15,287 bases of DNA from an uncultured Porphyromonadaceae bacterium (lineage in GTDB: Bacteria > Bacteroidota > Bacteroidia > Bacteroidales > Muribaculaceae). The position numbers and the translations under genes were made by a program. The notes under the pieces were generated by a model. It was given only the letters and a program-made list of their open reading frames with translations. It ran no database searches and was not told the DNA's origin. Below, piece by piece: positions 14,731-15,287 of this stretch (the stretch's first letter is position 1; each line of letters starts with the position of its first letter). Location of the stretch: NCBI GenBank assembly GCA_900549445.1, contig UROS01000041.1:1-15287 (forward strand), written 5' to 3'.

Positions 14731-15287
14731 ATATGCAGCCGCGGCAGCCGTTGCCGCCCTCGCCGCCGCGTGCGGCAATTCCGGTTCAGAAGCAGCCGCC
14801 GGGCTTTACACCCAGGCCGAACAGGCCTACAGCGCCGGAAACTACCAGCAGGCAATCGACCTCATCGACTCGATAAAGTCGGCGTATCCCGAACAGACGG
14901 AAATCCGCAAGAAAGGACTTCATCTCTCGCGCAAAGCGATGGAAGGACTGCTGCTCAAGCAGCTCTCGACCGCCGATTCCACGATGGTGGTGCTTCAGGC
15001 ACGGGGCGATTCGCTGAAAGAGTGCCTGACGTGGGTAAACAACCCCATAGAGGGCTACTACGTTGCAAAAGGAACCAACCCGGCCGCTGCAACAGAGACT
15101 ACAGGAGTGCAGGCGCGCATGAGTCCCGAAGGAATGTTCTATCTCGTGTCGTGCCTGAAAGGCCGTACGGTCAACAGCACCTCCGTCAGCCTCAGCGCCG
15201 GAGGAGAGAGCGCAAGCACATCGGCGGTACCCTTCGACAGGGAGAGAAACGACCGCTCGATGGGCGCCGAGGTGATAACATTCATAA
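14714..15287 (+). CDS. Lipoprotein of unknown function, 3' end missing
   Basis: This reading frame of 191 codons is open to the end of the window. It begins MYSVLKYAAAAAVAALAAAC, a lipoprotein signal with Cys20 as the likely lipidated residue. Residues about 29-75 (LYTQAEQAYSAGNYQQAIDLIDSI and following) look like a tetratricopeptide-type helical hairpin. A helical, partly coiled-coil-like stretch follows (about 76-105), then a segment rich in Ser, Thr, Gly and Ala. I do not recognise the family. The start overlaps the end of the RelA/SpoT gene by 17 nt and has its own strong ribosome binding site, so translational coupling is likely. A functional link to the stringent response is not shown. 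Confidence 0.8.
   Translation, partial: MYSVLKYAAAAAVAALAAACGNSGSEAAAGLYTQAEQAYSAGNYQQAIDLIDSIKSAYPEQTEIRKKGLHLSRKAMEGLLLKQLSTADSTMVVLQARGDSLKECLTWVNNPIEGYYVAKGTNPAAATETTGVQARMSPEGMFYLVSCLKGRTVNSTSVSLSAGGESASTSAVPFDRERNDRSMGAEVITFI

Overview
The window looks like a Bacteroidales gut bacterium of moderately high GC; a Muribaculaceae-like origin is an inference from style, not from a marker gene. Evidence for Bacteroidota is the SusC-type TonB-dependent transporter, a hybrid two-component system (HTCS), promoters of the TAnnTTTG class, and start regions mostly lacking a Shine-Dalgarno sequence. Bases 1-34 are not genomic: they match the Nextera transposase read-1 adapter, so the first gene is cut by a library or assembly artefact.

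Layout. Minus strand, right to left: an HTCS sensor/regulator (2805-7001), a lipoprotein predicted to bind glycan at the cell surface (766-2604), and the N-terminal part of a SusC-like transporter (35-734, cut by the adapter). Plus strand: a GH43 lipoprotein of the endo-arabinanase type (7331-8794) and two different GH51 alpha-L-arabinofuranosidases (8820-10829 and 10842-12380). These form a tight operon closed by a hairpin terminator. Then come a long RelA/SpoT-family gene (12532-14730) with its own promoter and a partial lipoprotein gene overlapping its end (14714-15287). The last two are not part of the sugar-use locus.

How it works. This is a polysaccharide utilisation locus (PUL), probably for arabinan or arabinose-rich pectin side chains. 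The GH43 would cut the alpha-1,5-arabinan backbone, the lipoprotein and SusC would bind and import oligosaccharides, and the two exported GH51 enzymes would release arabinose. The HTCS would sense a product in the periplasm and activate both transcription units. The most useful non-coding signal is a pair of CCACCC-ending direct repeats, 21 bp apart centre to centre, upstream of both the lipoprotein-SusC unit and the GH43-GH51 unit. In both cases a GTAnTTT promoter core lies at the same distance. This is the likely HTCS operator.

No tRNA, rRNA, CRISPR array, insertion sequence or phage gene was seen. The least explained protein is the lipoprotein at 766-2604, which carries two copies of an aromatic-rich domain that I cannot assign to a family.
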